Of a stretch of 64,000 nucleotides of DNA, positions 11,350 to 22,801 are shown piece by piece (the first letter of the stretch is position 1; the number at the start of each line of letters is the position of its first letter). The DNA comes from Poa pratensis (lineage: Eukaryota > Streptophyta > Magnoliopsida > Poales > Poaceae): assembly GCA_947311845.1 (NCBI GenBank), contig CAMZMU010000123.1, positions 14,814,079 through 14,878,078 of the forward strand. Direction: 5' to 3'. Made by a program: the position numbers and the translations under genes. The notes under the pieces were generated by a model that saw only the letters and a list, made by a program, of their open reading frames with translations, made no database searches and was not told where the DNA came from.

Positions 11350-13254
11350 TACAACTATGTAATTTTACATGTGATATTGTTTCCATTGTATGCTTTACAA
11401 ACAAATTATTGAATCCACGAGAATTATATATAATGCATATTTTTTCATGAACAATGCCACAAATGCGAGGACAACACTTGTAGACACCTCACACACCCTA
11501 CAAAATTCTTTTATTCACACTTAATTTAGATAACTCTATAGTTGTTGGCTTTTTTTATAAAATGTAGGATATCTCGAGCTCTTGCCGGTATATTTGGATC
11601 ACTAATTGGATGCGAACACAAACAAATAGACTACAAACCTCTAGTTGGTGCCAAATAATTGAAATATTAGGCCTACTTATCTTAGATTAAGGTTTGCTAT
11701 TGAAAAAGGAATTCTAAAACTCAAAATATCAACAAAATAAGTAAAAAAATGACATTACACACCGAGGTTTCAATTGGTAGCATTTGCAATGATAAAACAT
11801 CATTTGGAAACTATATATGTAGTGAATTGCATGAACGCAACCTCGGCTCCCCGCTAAACCTTCATCGTTAAAGATATTAACAAAAAGTGGAATTACAAAA
11901 TGTATACCTCATGGCAGTATAATGAAGACTATGTGATAGAAAGATAGGAAAAGATGATTTAATGACTTGTCACGCAAGTGATTTTGAGTCGTATGAACGT
12001 GGTAACATGGGAGAAAGAAAAGAGCACTTTTGAGAAATCCCTTCTTTATAAATTATCAGAAGTGTTAAACCTTTCTTTTCCACGCCACTCATCACCCACA
12101 TCGGCATGCGTACCTTGTAAGGTCTAAAATTCAAAATGGAAACAACTGAGCTCACTGAAATTTCAGAAACCCCGTATATTATTTTTATTTCAATCAGTCA
12201 TCATTCAGCTAAATATTTTTTAAATTTAAGCTAAATTTTGTTTTAAACTATTTTTAATTGGGACTTAAATTTCTAATCTTATGTAGATATTGTCAAAACC
12301 ATACCTCACCATATGCATGCAACATTCACATTTGTTAAGTATATCATTTAGGGTGCAAAATGTCTTGCATTTTGATGTACTACACTAATATTTCCCATAG
12401 TTGTACATACATTGCATAATTTAAATTTCTTTCTACCTACTCACCCTACTAATACAAGCCTTGTTTATACATAGGGTGATTGTTTGACAAAAGATTCAAC
12501 TAATGTATATATTTTTCAAAATTGCAACTAGTTGCATTCTATATTAGAATTATGCCAAATCTACAATTGACTTCATTCTATCCAATCTGGTTCTAGGTGA
12601 ATTGTAGGTCTTCTATCCCGGTCCTACATTGCTACAATTCTAGATTATGATTTACATTCTACTATGTACTTTTTATATACGATCTCATGTTCAACGTATA
12701 TATTACAACCAAACTGTTGAGACCCAGAGAACTCAAATCGATTTTGACTATGAATAATCCACAATTCAAGAAAATTCCTTTGGAGACACCTCAAACTAGT
12801 AAATCAATATATTTACACTTCATATAGATATATATTCACACACTCTAGAATTATTAGCATACTTGTTAAACTTATAATATGTAGACTTGTCCGAGATTTA
12901 TGGCATTAAAATGGATGTGAATACATTAAATATACCATAAATCCATAAGTCGCACAATATAACCCACAATGCAGTGTTGTTTTCTTTAGTTCTAAGGTTT
13001 GTTACTGTAAAAGCTATTTTTTAAACACAACATCTCAACATATTAAAGAGAAAATAACAAAATTTCCACTAAACACTAAGGTTTTGATTGCAAGTGTTTT
13101 GTGATGATAAATATTATTTACTGCTTTGTACAAATCCCTAAGTAGCAACAATGTAGTGTGCCCTATAAACTGTGATGGAGGGAGTAGCAACAATGTATTT
13201 AGTTAAGTTTCTTTTTGTACTGGAATTAATTACTAGTTGAAATCCCGTGTTAAC
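11350..13254. other. AT-rich intergenic DNA
   Basis: No gene is supported. 11995-12110 is another diverged copy of the dispersed repeat at 1685 and 10380. A GGAGGGAGTAG tip at about 13178 may be a decayed Stowaway end. Confidence 0.35.
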
Positions 13255-13407
13255 AAGAGGTGAGTTTAACTCAATTGGCTAGGCGAGTGGATATAGAAGT
13301 TGGTCACCCAGGTTCAAGTCCTTGTGGACATAGATTTGGGTTCTTATTTTTTTAAAAGAATAAGTTGTTATGGGGGTCTCCGCCACCACTTTCCATTAAA
13401 AAAAATA
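13255..13407 (+). mobile_element. tRNA-derived SINE-like element
   Basis: Contains an A-box-like TTGGCTAGGCGAGTGG and a B-box-like AGGTTCAAGTCC about 45 bases apart, the internal RNA polymerase III promoter layout of tRNA-derived SINEs. A T-rich 3' part follows. It does not fold as a full tRNA cloverleaf by eye, so it is called a SINE rather than a tRNA gene. Ends are approximate and no target duplication was identified. Confidence 0.55.
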
Positions 13408-14209
13408 GGTCAACAAAATTAATATAAGACAAAAAAGATTAGTAAAAAAAGGGAATGTTTTATTTTTACTTGGGCGCTAGTTTATGAAAATATGCAGCCA
13501 TGATTAGGTGAGGATAAAGATAAATACAAAGGACTATGAGTTTGAGATGCATCGACGAGTGTTTTGGGGCATTTTATAGAAATGTTTACAAAATAAACAC
13601 CATGTTATGAGCTTTTGAGTGACTAGTAAGATGTGAAACTTCAGTTACTATAAGCTCTTCTTAAAATAAACTAGTGACAGACAAATCCAAGTAACTATAC
13701 TGATAAAAAGGCCAGTCACAATATAGAACAAATTTAGAATTATTTAGTAGTTTGACCCCTCTGATTTTAATCCGATGAAGTGAAATGTATGAATGTCACA
13801 TCCACTCCCCTACCCCTTAAAAACACTCTTCCATGATCAGAATTTAAGAAAAAAGGCATTTGCAACATGTATACCTTGCTCAAAGTATAATAAAATCCAT
13901 GCCATAAAGATATAAAAAGAAGCTTAATTACTTCTCCGCATGTATATTAATATAGTGAAGTTTTATATGAATTTTTGCTTCCATTCATGGTTTAAAAAGT
14001 CGTGAACAAATATACTTCCAATCCCACAAATTTGTACAAATTTATTTTAGAATTAACTTACCCTAATTTCATCACATTTTAACATAATTTGACCAAAAAA
14101 TAATTTGAAAGTAGTACAAATGCATTAAAAAATTACATGTTAAATAAATTTCACAGGCCAGGGAAATTACTGAATAGTGGGAATTTCATGAAAATTTAAA
14201 CACTCCGAT
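13408..14209. other. AT-rich intergenic DNA
   Basis: Nothing recognisable: no open frame of note and no terminal repeats found. Confidence 0.3.
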
Positions 14210-15030
14210 TGTCGGTGCCCCGCAGAAACGGGGTCCCGCGGGAACTGGGCGCGTGGGGCTGCCGCGCGCCTAAGAAATGACATGATATTTCCGGCGGCCA
14301 TGGCTCAGCCGGGAAGTCGTTCCCAGGGAGAGCGCGGCTCACGGGAAGGCCGGGACCAGCTACGTGGCGGGAGCTCTCTGCACCACCACCCGGCAAGGGT
14401 TGCTTTGCAGGCAATGAAGACACAGCAGGCGACACCGACAGACCTGGCTCGCGGTCCCATCAGCGCAGGCACTGCGTCCCACGCAGCGCTTGGACCTTTG
14501 ACAAGACGAGACTCGCCGTCACCTCAGTTCGGCGGGGCAGACGGCATGGAGGACAGTGCGGTGGCGCGCTGCCACGAAGGCGACCGACGGGCGCCACCTG
14601 GGCATGGGCGCGACGCGTGCCCTGCCTCGGTGGCGCTCTTACGGCAAGACCACTTGTGGTGTCCCCTTGGCATATAAAAGGAGGCCCTTGGTCATCGTGT
14701 GGGAGGGAGAAGGAACCACCATTTCTAGCAGTCACATAGAGCTCTCCACTTAGACTCGGGGGCTGGACGAACTACACCCCGGGAACCCCTGGACGTGTTC
14801 TTCCCAGCTCACGAGAGTAGTACAGCTCTTGTTGGCATCCCACTGTAAACCATCATCACAACAATATATCCAGACAAGCAGGACGTAGGGTATTACGCGG
14901 CAACGCGGCCTGAACCTGGATAAATCTTCGTGTGCTTGTGTTTGACCTCGGGGACCGAATCCGGAGCACCTCGCGCCCTCCTACCGAACAAATAGGGGGT
15001 GCCTAGCATCCCGGTGTCCGCGTACCGACA
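14210..15030. mobile_element. Probable solo LTR (821 bp, GC-rich)
   Basis: Begins TGTCGGTGCCCC and ends GTACCGACA, giving the TG...CA ends and a short inverted repeat expected of an LTR. A TATA box (GCATATAAAAGGAGG) lies at about 14670-14684 and polyadenylation-type sequence follows. No internal domain or partner LTR is in the window. The 5-base flanks (CCGAT and CGCGA) do not match, so it may derive from recombination between two elements. It interrupts AT-rich DNA very abruptly. ORFs inside it are not genes. Confidence 0.65.
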
Positions 15031-15760
15031 CGCGACACATTTTAATTAATTGAGAGTACAGATTGCTAGAAAACAAATCAGTGTTTTTCTGTCTATGTAT
15101 TTTGATAAGGGAGCGACTAGTTCTGGTTGATGAAGAATTAGCTTAGTTCTCTATCAGTTAAGTGTAGTATTCAACCTCCAGCGGACACCGAGCAAGTGAA
15201 GGAAGAAGACGGTTAATATGAGTTTGGATGTAATTTATTTTTTATTTGTCATTTTATATCTTGTTTTCCATCGCTTGTAGTGGCTTCTGTTTTCCTTAAT
15301 GAATATCAGTTGGTCTTTGGGTGTCCTTTCTTAGAAAAAAAATATCGATCAGTTGCAACCTATTTTCAACTCGTAGGTACGGATCACAACATAAATACAA
15401 CAGTTAGAAATATATATTTTTTTGCTAGTTGTAACGTGTAACGCACTTGCAACTCACATGACTCACGTATTTGACGCAAAAGCCTCGGAGTGTTTTCCGA
15501 GGAACCATAACTAGGAAAACCAACTGATGTTTTGGCCATTTTTTTTTTTTTGCGGGTAACAGATGTTTTGACCTTAATTGTGTATATTTACAAGAGATGA
15601 ATGTCCAGGATCAGTATGACGATTTTTTGGAAGCAATATGTAGAAGATAATGTTGTACAAGCTGCAACTGCTCCTGAAGCTACAACACTCATTTTCCCGG
15701 GAGAACGGAGTTGGTACTGGTCAGACAATTTTCAGGAAAAGCACGCCGAAAGGGCTTGAA
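15031..15760. other. Intergenic DNA upstream of the TBL2 promoter
   Basis: No gene is seen. T-run-containing repeat debris lies around 15540-15560. Confidence 0.3.
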
Positions 15761-16019
15761 CCCGTGGCGCCAACCGTACGTGTAACCGCAGTCGCAGACA
15801 GCGGCGGGGCGTTCGTGAGCATTTCTGGTAGCAGCCTTCACCAGACGTGCAATGCAATGCAAACCACACGTTAACCTCCACCGCCACATACCACTACGCG
15901 AGAGGTAACAGGTAGCATACTCTGCATCTTCCATTTTACTACTCTTCCGTGTCTTGTGTTCCCCAGGCATTCTCCATGATCAGCAGAATCTCCGCGATCG
16001 TCTAGAGCTTCTGATCCCC

Positions 16020-17480
16020 ATGAAGCTCCACAAGGGCGGCCCGTCTTCTCCGAAGCGCACGGCCGCCATTGCGGCGCCGGTCGCCTTCCTACTGGTCATC
16101 GGGCTCGTCTCGCTCTACGACTTGACCCTCTCTGACCGGCGTTACCTGCGCGTAGTATATGGCGCCTCTTCGTCCTCCTCCTCGTCGTTGGCGTCGTCGT
16201 CGTCTCCGGCCTGCGACCTCACGCGGGGAGAGTGGGTGCCGGACGCCGCGGAGGTGCCGTACTACTCGAACATGACGTGCCCCTTCATCGACGACCACCA
16301 GAACTGCATGAAGTTCGGCAAGCCGAGCCTCGAGTTCGTGCGCTGGATGTGGAGGCCGGACGGCTGCGAGCTCCCCCGCTTCCACGCGGCGCAATTCTTG
16401 CACGCCATGCGGGGAAAGTCCATCGCCTTTGTCGGGGACTCCCTCGCAAGGAATCACTTCAAGTCTTTGCTCTGCATCTTGTCCACGGTATTTACTGGTA
16501 CTCGATCGTTTGTCCATAACCTTCTTCGTATTCTTCTTGCTCTGTTTCTGATGCAAATTGACGATTGCAGGCGGCGATGCCGGTGGAGGTTGGGACGGAG
16601 CCGGAGATCGACGTGACTGGGAGGGCCGTCCGGCGGGACTACTACTACGGCAGCCACGACTTCACGGCCTCCCTCTTCTGGTCGCCGTTCCTGGTCAAGG
16701 CGAACCTGTCGAACGCCACGCTCGGCATGTGGGACGTGCACCTCGACGCGGCTGACGGCCGGTGGGCTGCGCACGTCGCCGACTTCGACTACATCGTCAT
16801 GTCCGGCGTCAACTGGTTCCTCCGCCCGTCCGTGTACTACGAGGGCGGGCGCGCCGTCGCGTGCAACGGTGGCGTCAGCTGCGGCGCTCGCGGCAACCTG
16901 ACCGAGCTGGCCGTGCCGCTCGCCCTGCGCGCGGCGTTCCGCACGGCGCTCGGCGCCGTCGCCTCGCGCGAGGGGTTCCGCGGGAAGGCGGTCCTCCGGA
17001 CGGTGACGCCCGCGCACTTCGAGAACGGCGAGTGGAACACCGGCGGGGACTGCGTCCGCACGCGCCCGTACCGGCGCGGTGACCGCGTCCTGGGCGCCTT
17101 CGAGTCAGAGTACCGCAGCGCGCAGGTACGTTCGTGGAAACCTCGAAAACATAACACAAAAGTTCCGTGCAACGTGATGTGACGGCTAATCGTTTCTGTA
17201 ACTCGATTTGATCGCGATGTAGGTTGAGGCGCTGAGGGAGATGAAGGCGGCGGCGGGGACGAACGGCGCGGAGCTGCTGCTGCTGGACATCACGGAGGCG
17301 ATGGACCTGCGGCCGGACGGGCACCCGAGCCGGTACGGGCACCCGCCGGGCGGGAGCGTGGAGGGCGACTTCGTCGTGGACTGCCTGCACTGGTGCTTGC
17401 CCGGGCCGATTGACCTGTGGAGCGAGCTGCTGTTCCAGATGCTCCTTCCACCTTATAGACCGATAACATACAGGCCATGA
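16020..17480 (+). CDS. TBL/PC-esterase family protein 2 (putative polysaccharide O-acetyltransferase)
   Basis: Three exons: 16020-16487, 16571-17125 and 17223-17480, all with GT/AG introns, giving 426 residues. An in-frame upstream ATG at 15954 exists, but homology with TBL1 supports 16020. One membrane span lies near residues 15-34, followed by a serine-rich stem and the TBL segment with CDLTRGEWVPD. The GDS motif is at about 139-141 and DCLHWCLP at about 394-400, so the catalytic Ser, Asp and His are all present. The protein should sit in the Golgi membrane with its catalytic domain in the lumen. It is a tandem paralog of TBL1, 6.2 kb downstream in the same orientation. It keeps a 97-base intron (17126-17222) that TBL1 lacks at the identical position, and its C-terminal tail differs. 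Confidence 0.88.
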
Positions 17481-19024
17481 TTCTATCAACAATAGTACAC
17501 GGCCATGATTCTTTGATTTCTCAGACGTGAACTGTTCTGTCAACTAGAAGGGGTAGGCGCGCTTTGCTGCGCCTGTGGAGCATAACAACTGAGAAAAGAT
17601 CCAACATTCACTATTAATGCAAATTGTATATTAAATTATTGTTATATTAAGATTTCAGGAAAATATATGAAATAAGGACCACCTCGCTTGCCACCGTATA
17701 AAACAACCAAGAAAAAACAATTAGCCAATAAGTATACTACACATATTATGCAAATTGTAAACACTGAATTGGCATCCTATTTTTATTCATATCTTCGCAG
17801 ATGAATGATAAGGTACATTACGATAACGTCAGAGGACTTTTACAGTTTACTGACATGGGGAACTTGCATGCCACTGTCCAGAACTATCAAGACAGATACA
17901 ATAAGCCAAAGACATACTTCACATACGAATCGTGACCGGCGAGTGACCAAGAAATGTACACTCCCTCAGGCTAGAGAGCATATTTTTTGTTTCCTTTTAA
18001 CATGTCCGCCTTCCTATCAAATGATGGCTTTGGTTGATCTAAGTACCTTTGTGTGCACTGTCAAGGAGGAGCAAAGAGAAAAATGTGAAGCTCTGCCCCT
18101 AAATTTTTTGGAGGAAATTGGTACTATATATCCTTACTGTGAAAAGTAAATTCAGATATGTGGTCGAGGGGTCACGCATCCAGAGCACGAGCTTCCATAT
18201 TTGCTTCACGCCGACAGTGTTTTTCAGGGCCATCACAAACCTGAGGCTAGCAGTTCTGTTGTTGCATGTTTTATTATTGTATTAGCAACCATCCCTCCTG
18301 GAAGTAATTTTCGTGTGCCTTCATCGACTACATTGTAAGAATCAGCAGCTTTGGTTTTGCATTATCACGTATATATATTATAATTTTGCACCTAACAGTT
18401 TGCACTTCAAACACAAAGCATGATCAACCTCATCAGGAACTGACAAGGAATCAAAACAGAAAAATATGTTCACATGCTAAGAATTAAGGGACCAAAAAAT
18501 CCCTTTTCCTATTACTCGGTACAGCACGTAACCTTCTCAGTAACTGGTATAACAGAAATAAAATTCTCAACGACGCATATTATTATGGTGAGAAGGAAGT
18601 GACAACGGAAAACTGCTTCACAAAAGTTCTACATCATGTAACACTGTCATGCCAGTAACTTCAAGTATAATGAAAAAGTATTGACAATCACTCAGCACAG
18701 TATATATGTAAAGTAAGGAAGAAATCACAGGACGCTAGCAACAACCTGCTTGGATGTGTGTGAAACACATTCTTCTCAAATGCGCCTCGTATGTACTTTC
18801 CTAGAAAAAAAGATGTCAGATTCTCACTACAAATGTTGTGCACAACTGTTACGATAAAAAAATTCAAGTAGACATGTAGTAATCTATAATCTGGTAGACA
18901 AAATTTTAGAGTTAGGCTCATCTAGTGTTTAATTCCAAATGTGGCACCACGTTGGTGAGACCTATTATGTGCGGTCCATAAATAAATACTTAGAAGAGAT
19001 TAAAGGTTCCAAATTTTTAATAGG
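17481..19024. other. Intergenic DNA downstream of TBL2
   Basis: At about 17545 a GGCGCGCTTTGCTGCGCC hairpin-like sequence resembles a Helitron 3' stem, but no CTAGT end follows, so no element is called. A 114-residue frame at 17805-18149 shows no recognisable domain and is not called as a gene. Confidence 0.35.
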
Positions 19025-19095
19025 CTGCCAGTGGTTGCCTATTTGTGCATCAACATCATCAATCTCCTTTTCTAATTTCTGAAGCATAGCATCAC
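19025..19095 (-). pseudogene. Isolated exon fragment resembling mitochondrial LETM1-like protein
   Basis: On the minus strand, after a TTTTCAG acceptor at 19096-19098, the sequence reads DAMLQKLEKEIDDVDAQIG. This resembles a coiled segment I recall in plant LETM1 and EF-hand proteins of the inner mitochondrial membrane. After the following NHWQ the similarity stops without a GT donor. No other exons were recognised nearby. It is a relic or a captured exon, and the identification rests on memory of the family. Confidence 0.4.
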
Positions 19096-19260
19096 CTGAA
19101 AATGCAGCAAAACAGAATGTCAAGGTATGTCCTAACTTGGATTAGTTTATCTATTTTGAACCTATATGGATAAGGAGATTGTCAGGTTGTGCACTTTTGC
19201 CATGGTTGAATAGGATATGTCAATTGGTGCTTCAAATGTGCTTGTGAGAATACCTGGTTA

Positions 19261-20609
19261 GAGCATCTCCAAGCGGAGCCCCCAAATCCACCCCAAACGT
19301 CCGGGCGGACAGCCCGGACGGGGTATGGACCAAAAACCGCAACCCAACGACGGCCCCTATAGCGGCCCCAAACGACCGGACGGTCCGGCACACCCCAAAC
19401 CCAGCACAAAACTGGGGCGGGTTTGGGGGCGCCCGGACGCGTCCGCGCCCTCACTCGCTGACAGTGGGACCCTCCCTTGACCGGCCTACCGGAGCCTACC
19501 GGAGGGGAGGATCTAGCCTTTGACCGGCGCCGGCATTCATGGTGGAGCGGCCAGGGGCAGCGGCCAACCCCCAACTACCCGCATTCATGGCGGTCCGGAC
19601 ACCACTATATCTACCGGCGACGCCGGAACCCTAATCCACATCCACATCCGCCGCCGGAACCCTAGTTCATCCACATCCACCATGCCTCGCCGCCTCCCCA
19701 CCATCTTCGCCAGGATGACGGCGGAAAAGCTGAGGCAGCAGGCCCAAATCCGAGCTCAGGCTGAGGCGGATGCGGCGGCGGAGGCGGATTCGGAGTCGTC
19801 GGCCGTCGGATACTTCATGGTCTCCGACGACGCCGAGATCGTCGACATCACCGGCTCGGAGTTCATCCAGGATGAGGATGAGAGGATGCGCGTCCGCGCG
19901 GAGGCGGAGCACGAAGCCCGACGCGCGGCGGCGGAGGCGGCAGTCGAACGGCAGGCGGCGGCCTGCGCGGCCGAAGCGCTTCACAGCCGGGCGGAGGCGG
20001 CGGCCGAAGCGCATCGCGCCCGGGTACGCGCTGCGACGGAGCGGTGGAGAGCTCAGGCGGAGGCGGAAGAGGGCCGGATCCGCGAGGAGGCGCTGCGCAA
20101 CGACGATGCGGCGGAGCACCGTGCGGCGGAGGCGCAGCTGAAGGCGGAGGCGGCGGACCGCCTCTTCATGAGGCAGATGAGGAACCGCTCCGGGTTCCTC
20201 GACAAGCAGTTCGAGGCGGAGGCGGTGATTCGTGAAGGCCGCCCTTACGCCGGGGCCTCCTCCTCCTCTTCGTTCGGGTTCTTCTCCGTCTCCGAGCAGG
20301 GTTCTTGCCCGGCTCCGGCCGCAGTGCGGGACGGGCGGCTCCGCCGGCGCAGCGGCAACGGTCATCGTCCTCTCCGATGACGAGTAGGGAGATTCTAGCG
20401 TAGCAAGGCGGATGCAATGCAAGTTTCCATTCTAGTGTAGCAAATGCGGACGTGTTGCATGCCTTTGTAGTAATATGTCAACTAGAAAAGAGGAGTGTGG
20501 TTGTAGGAGCATGTTTTTAAGGGTTGTCCGGTCACCCTCCGCGGACGCGTCCGGATGCGTCCGGGCGCAGTATGTGGTCCGATTTTGGGGGGTGCGGTTG
20601 GAGATGCTC
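19261..20609. mobile_element. PIF/Harbinger-type element without transposase (1,349 bp)
   Basis: Ends are the perfect 12-base inverted repeat GAGCATCTCCAA / TTGGAGATGCTC, flanked by TTA duplications (19258-19260 and 20610-20612), the 3-bp signature of PIF/Harbinger. The subterminal zones are rich in CGTCCGG/CCGGACG motifs in both orientations (for example 19300-19445 and 20540-20570), likely binding sites for an element-encoded protein. It holds one open frame and no DDE transposase. Confidence 0.8.
19682..20380 (+). CDS. Ala/Glu/Arg-rich coiled-coil ORF of the Harbinger-type element
   Basis: A 232-residue frame starting MPRRLPTIFARMTAEKLR. The centre (about residues 20-170) is highly charged and alanine-rich with heptad-like spacing, pointing to a long helical coiled coil. 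A short acidic patch SDDAEIVDITGSEF interrupts it near residue 45. The tail is basic and serine-rich. No known domain was recognised. It lies wholly within the TIRs of an element that lacks transposase, so it is best read as an element-borne accessory protein or a captured sequence. GGCGGAGGCGG-type codon repeats contribute to its length. Confidence 0.5.
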   Translation: MPRRLPTIFARMTAEKLRQQAQIRAQAEADAAAEADSESSAVGYFMVSDDAEIVDITGSEFIQDEDERMRVRAEAEHEARRAAAEAAVERQAAACAAEALHSRAEAAAEAHRARVRAATERWRAQAEAEEGRIREEALRNDDAAEHRAAEAQLKAEAADRLFMRQMRNRSGFLDKQFEAEAVIREGRPYAGASSSSSFGFFSVSEQGSCPAPAAVRDGRLRRRSGNGHRPLR

Positions 20610-20801
20610 TTAGGTATTTTCTTCATATAGGCTGTAAAATAGTAACAGGACACATGAATCTATATAAGACAGGTTCTGTAACAGAGCTTGTTTTGGGGTT
20701 TTAAATGAGAAAGAAATAAGATTAGGAAGAGAAACCCATGCTCAAGATGGCTGAACGATTAGTTTGACAACCTTTGTGACTACTGCTTGACAGACAAGCT
20801 G

Positions 20802-20879
20802 ATAGAGGCTCTACTTTGCAATTTCAGTCGCATGAATATTATAGAGGCTCTACTTTGCAATTTCAGTCGCATGAATATT
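20802..20879. repeat. Two-copy 39-bp tandem repeat
   Basis: The unit beginning ATAGAGGCTCTACTTTGCAA is present twice, back to back (20802-20840 and 20841-20879), apparently identical. Non-coding. Confidence 0.9.
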
Positions 20880-21222
20880 ATTCACTAAATGAAGCCAAAG
20901 ATAAGTATACTGCACTGTACAAAGCATGTCTTGAAAGAGACTGGTTCCCCGGCGGTGGTAACATGTAAAAATCATAGTTATGGAAATTACAACCATATTA
21001 GAGTTATCTTATGTATGCAAGAGTTAAGAGAAACGTAACACATTCAGATATGATATGTACAAGCATGAAATCTGATTCTTTTTTCTTTTTTTTCGAACCT
21101 AGATGCAATCTGGTTCAAAGAAATAAAAATCAATAACACTGCACCCAAGCACACCCCATGGTCAGTTGGACATTGGCTTACTATATATTCAAGTGAACCT
21201 ACAGGCTAGAACAATCGAAGTT
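20880..21222. other. Spacer with no recognised gene
   Basis: Nothing supported beyond simple T-rich sequence near 21080. Confidence 0.3.
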
Positions 21223-21237
21223 ATTACCTGCATTTAG

Positions 21238-22786
21238 CGTTGAAGAAAATTCAACAAAGCAGGGGCACACACGCTCCCCTGACCCCTCGCGTCGCCACCC
21301 CCTGGCGGCGCTAGGGGAAAATTTTCTGCGCCGCCTAGCCTCCCCCGTCCGGCGCCTCCGGCCGCTGCCGTCGCCGGCCTCGGCCGCGGCGGTGGCGGCG
21401 CCCCCCGCTGCCCAGCGGTGGTCGGGGGGGGGGGGGTGGGGTTCTTCGCGTCGCAAGGTGGAGACCGGCCCGTGGGGGGCGGCGGCGGTCCGGGCCGGGG
21501 ACGCCGAGCCGGCGGGCTCGGGCGGTGTTGGGGCCGGCGGGGACCTGCTGGAGGCGGTGCTCGGCGCGCCGGAGGTCTTCGCTGCGGGGTTGCCGTGCTC
21601 TGCTCGGCCGCTCCTGGCAGGGCCCGTTCTGGGCCCCATCTGGGCCTGACGGGCTTCGGCGGCGCGCGTCTTCCGCGCTTCGGAGGAGGTTGTTGCGGCG
21701 TGAAGACTGCCGTGGAGGGTGGTGCCACGGCGGCCGCAGCTTGCGTGGAGCTCGGTGGTTGTTCGGCTCAGGCGGAGCCGCGGAGGTCGCGGCCGGTACT
21801 CTAGCTGTGGGCGGCGGCGTGGGGATGCGGTGGCGCCGTCACCGGAGGTGGAGTGCTTTCGCGCGGAGGCAGGAGGCCGATGTGGCGCGGGGCGGCCGCA
21901 GGGAGGGTCCGTGCGGGAGAGGTCTTTGCCTCCCGCCGGTGTGGCTCGCGGGTGGTCGATCTGGTGGTGGTGTTGCTTGGCTGATCCGGGCGAAAGCTTG
22001 TCTCCGGTGGTCGGAGCCGGTGATGGCGGCTCGCGTCGTCCCCTTCTTGAAGGCATCACCGAGGTAAAGCATGCACCACCTCCGCTATCTCCGGGGGAAA
22101 CCCTTGATCCGTGGATCGGAGGATGTCGGCGCTACGGCGTCGTCTCCCCCTTGGGGGCATCTTTCTTGGAGATGCGCACCAGTCGAGGGACCAGTGGTTG
22201 GAGGTGGGGTGCTTCGTGGCGTTGCGAGTTGTGTGGCAACGATGACAATGGGGAGCGGAGCCGAGTTGCGGCATGTCCTTCGTCACCGACAGTCCGTGTT
22301 GCGTCCCGCCGTGAAGTCCTGAAGTCGGAGCTGCGTGTCGCGGGGCGGCAGGCTGGCAACGATGACACTTTTCTACTGCGGCCTCGCGGATTCCGTCGAT
22401 GCAAGGTGTGCATCTTTCTCCGGTGAAGCTCTTCGTCGAAGTCGGAGCTGCCTCTTCCTCGACGCTTTGGGTCAACTGTTTGGCATAGGCCGACATGGTT
22501 CTCGGCGTCGGCTGTGGCGAGGACGTCGTCGGTGGTCGTCCAAGGTGAAGTCGGAATCGCTTGCTCGGGGAGGAGTGACGACGATGACGCTCGGTGATGA
22601 CCTTGATGGTGTTTTTCTCCTCGGCGATGTGTGATTCATGTGGGTAGCCAGGTTGGCCGGGTTTGCCCAATGTGGTGTCATGCCTACATTGGTGCATTTG
22701 TATCAGTTTTCGGCCGGTTCCCCGTTAATGAACCGGTCAATTCCCTCCTTCTTTATTAATAATACGAAAATCGTTTCAAAAAAAAA
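21238..22786 (+). mobile_element. Poly(A) non-LTR retroposon, 1.55 kb, no reverse transcriptase
   Basis: Flanked by the perfect 15-base target duplication ATTACCTGCATTTAG (21223-21237 and 22787-22801). The right end is an A-run after AATCGTTTC, so it inserted by target-primed reverse transcription in plus orientation. The body is GC-rich with GGCGG motifs and a T-rich 3' third (CGGCCGGTTCCCCGTTAATG). Long frames on both strands reflect base composition, and none carries an RT, endonuclease or gag motif. It is either a non-autonomous element mobilised by a LINE or the retroposed copy of a non-coding RNA. Confidence 0.75.
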
Positions 22787-22801
22787 ATTACCTGCATTTA
22801 G

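Noticed and set aside
13255..13407. tRNA gene
   Set aside because: A- and B-box-like motifs are present but no cloverleaf or anticodon arm is apparent; it fits a SINE.
17536..17575. Helitron 3' end at GGCGCGCTTTGCTGCGCC
   Set aside because: The stem is there, but no CTAG(T) end or matching 5' terminus was found.
17805..18149. 114-codon plus-strand frame downstream of TBL2
   Set aside because: No domain, no splice context and low-complexity surroundings; no basis to call a gene.
21238..22786. Long open frames on both strands (up to 286 codons)
   Set aside because: Very GC-rich DNA with overlapping frames on opposite strands, no domains, inside a poly(A) retroposon.
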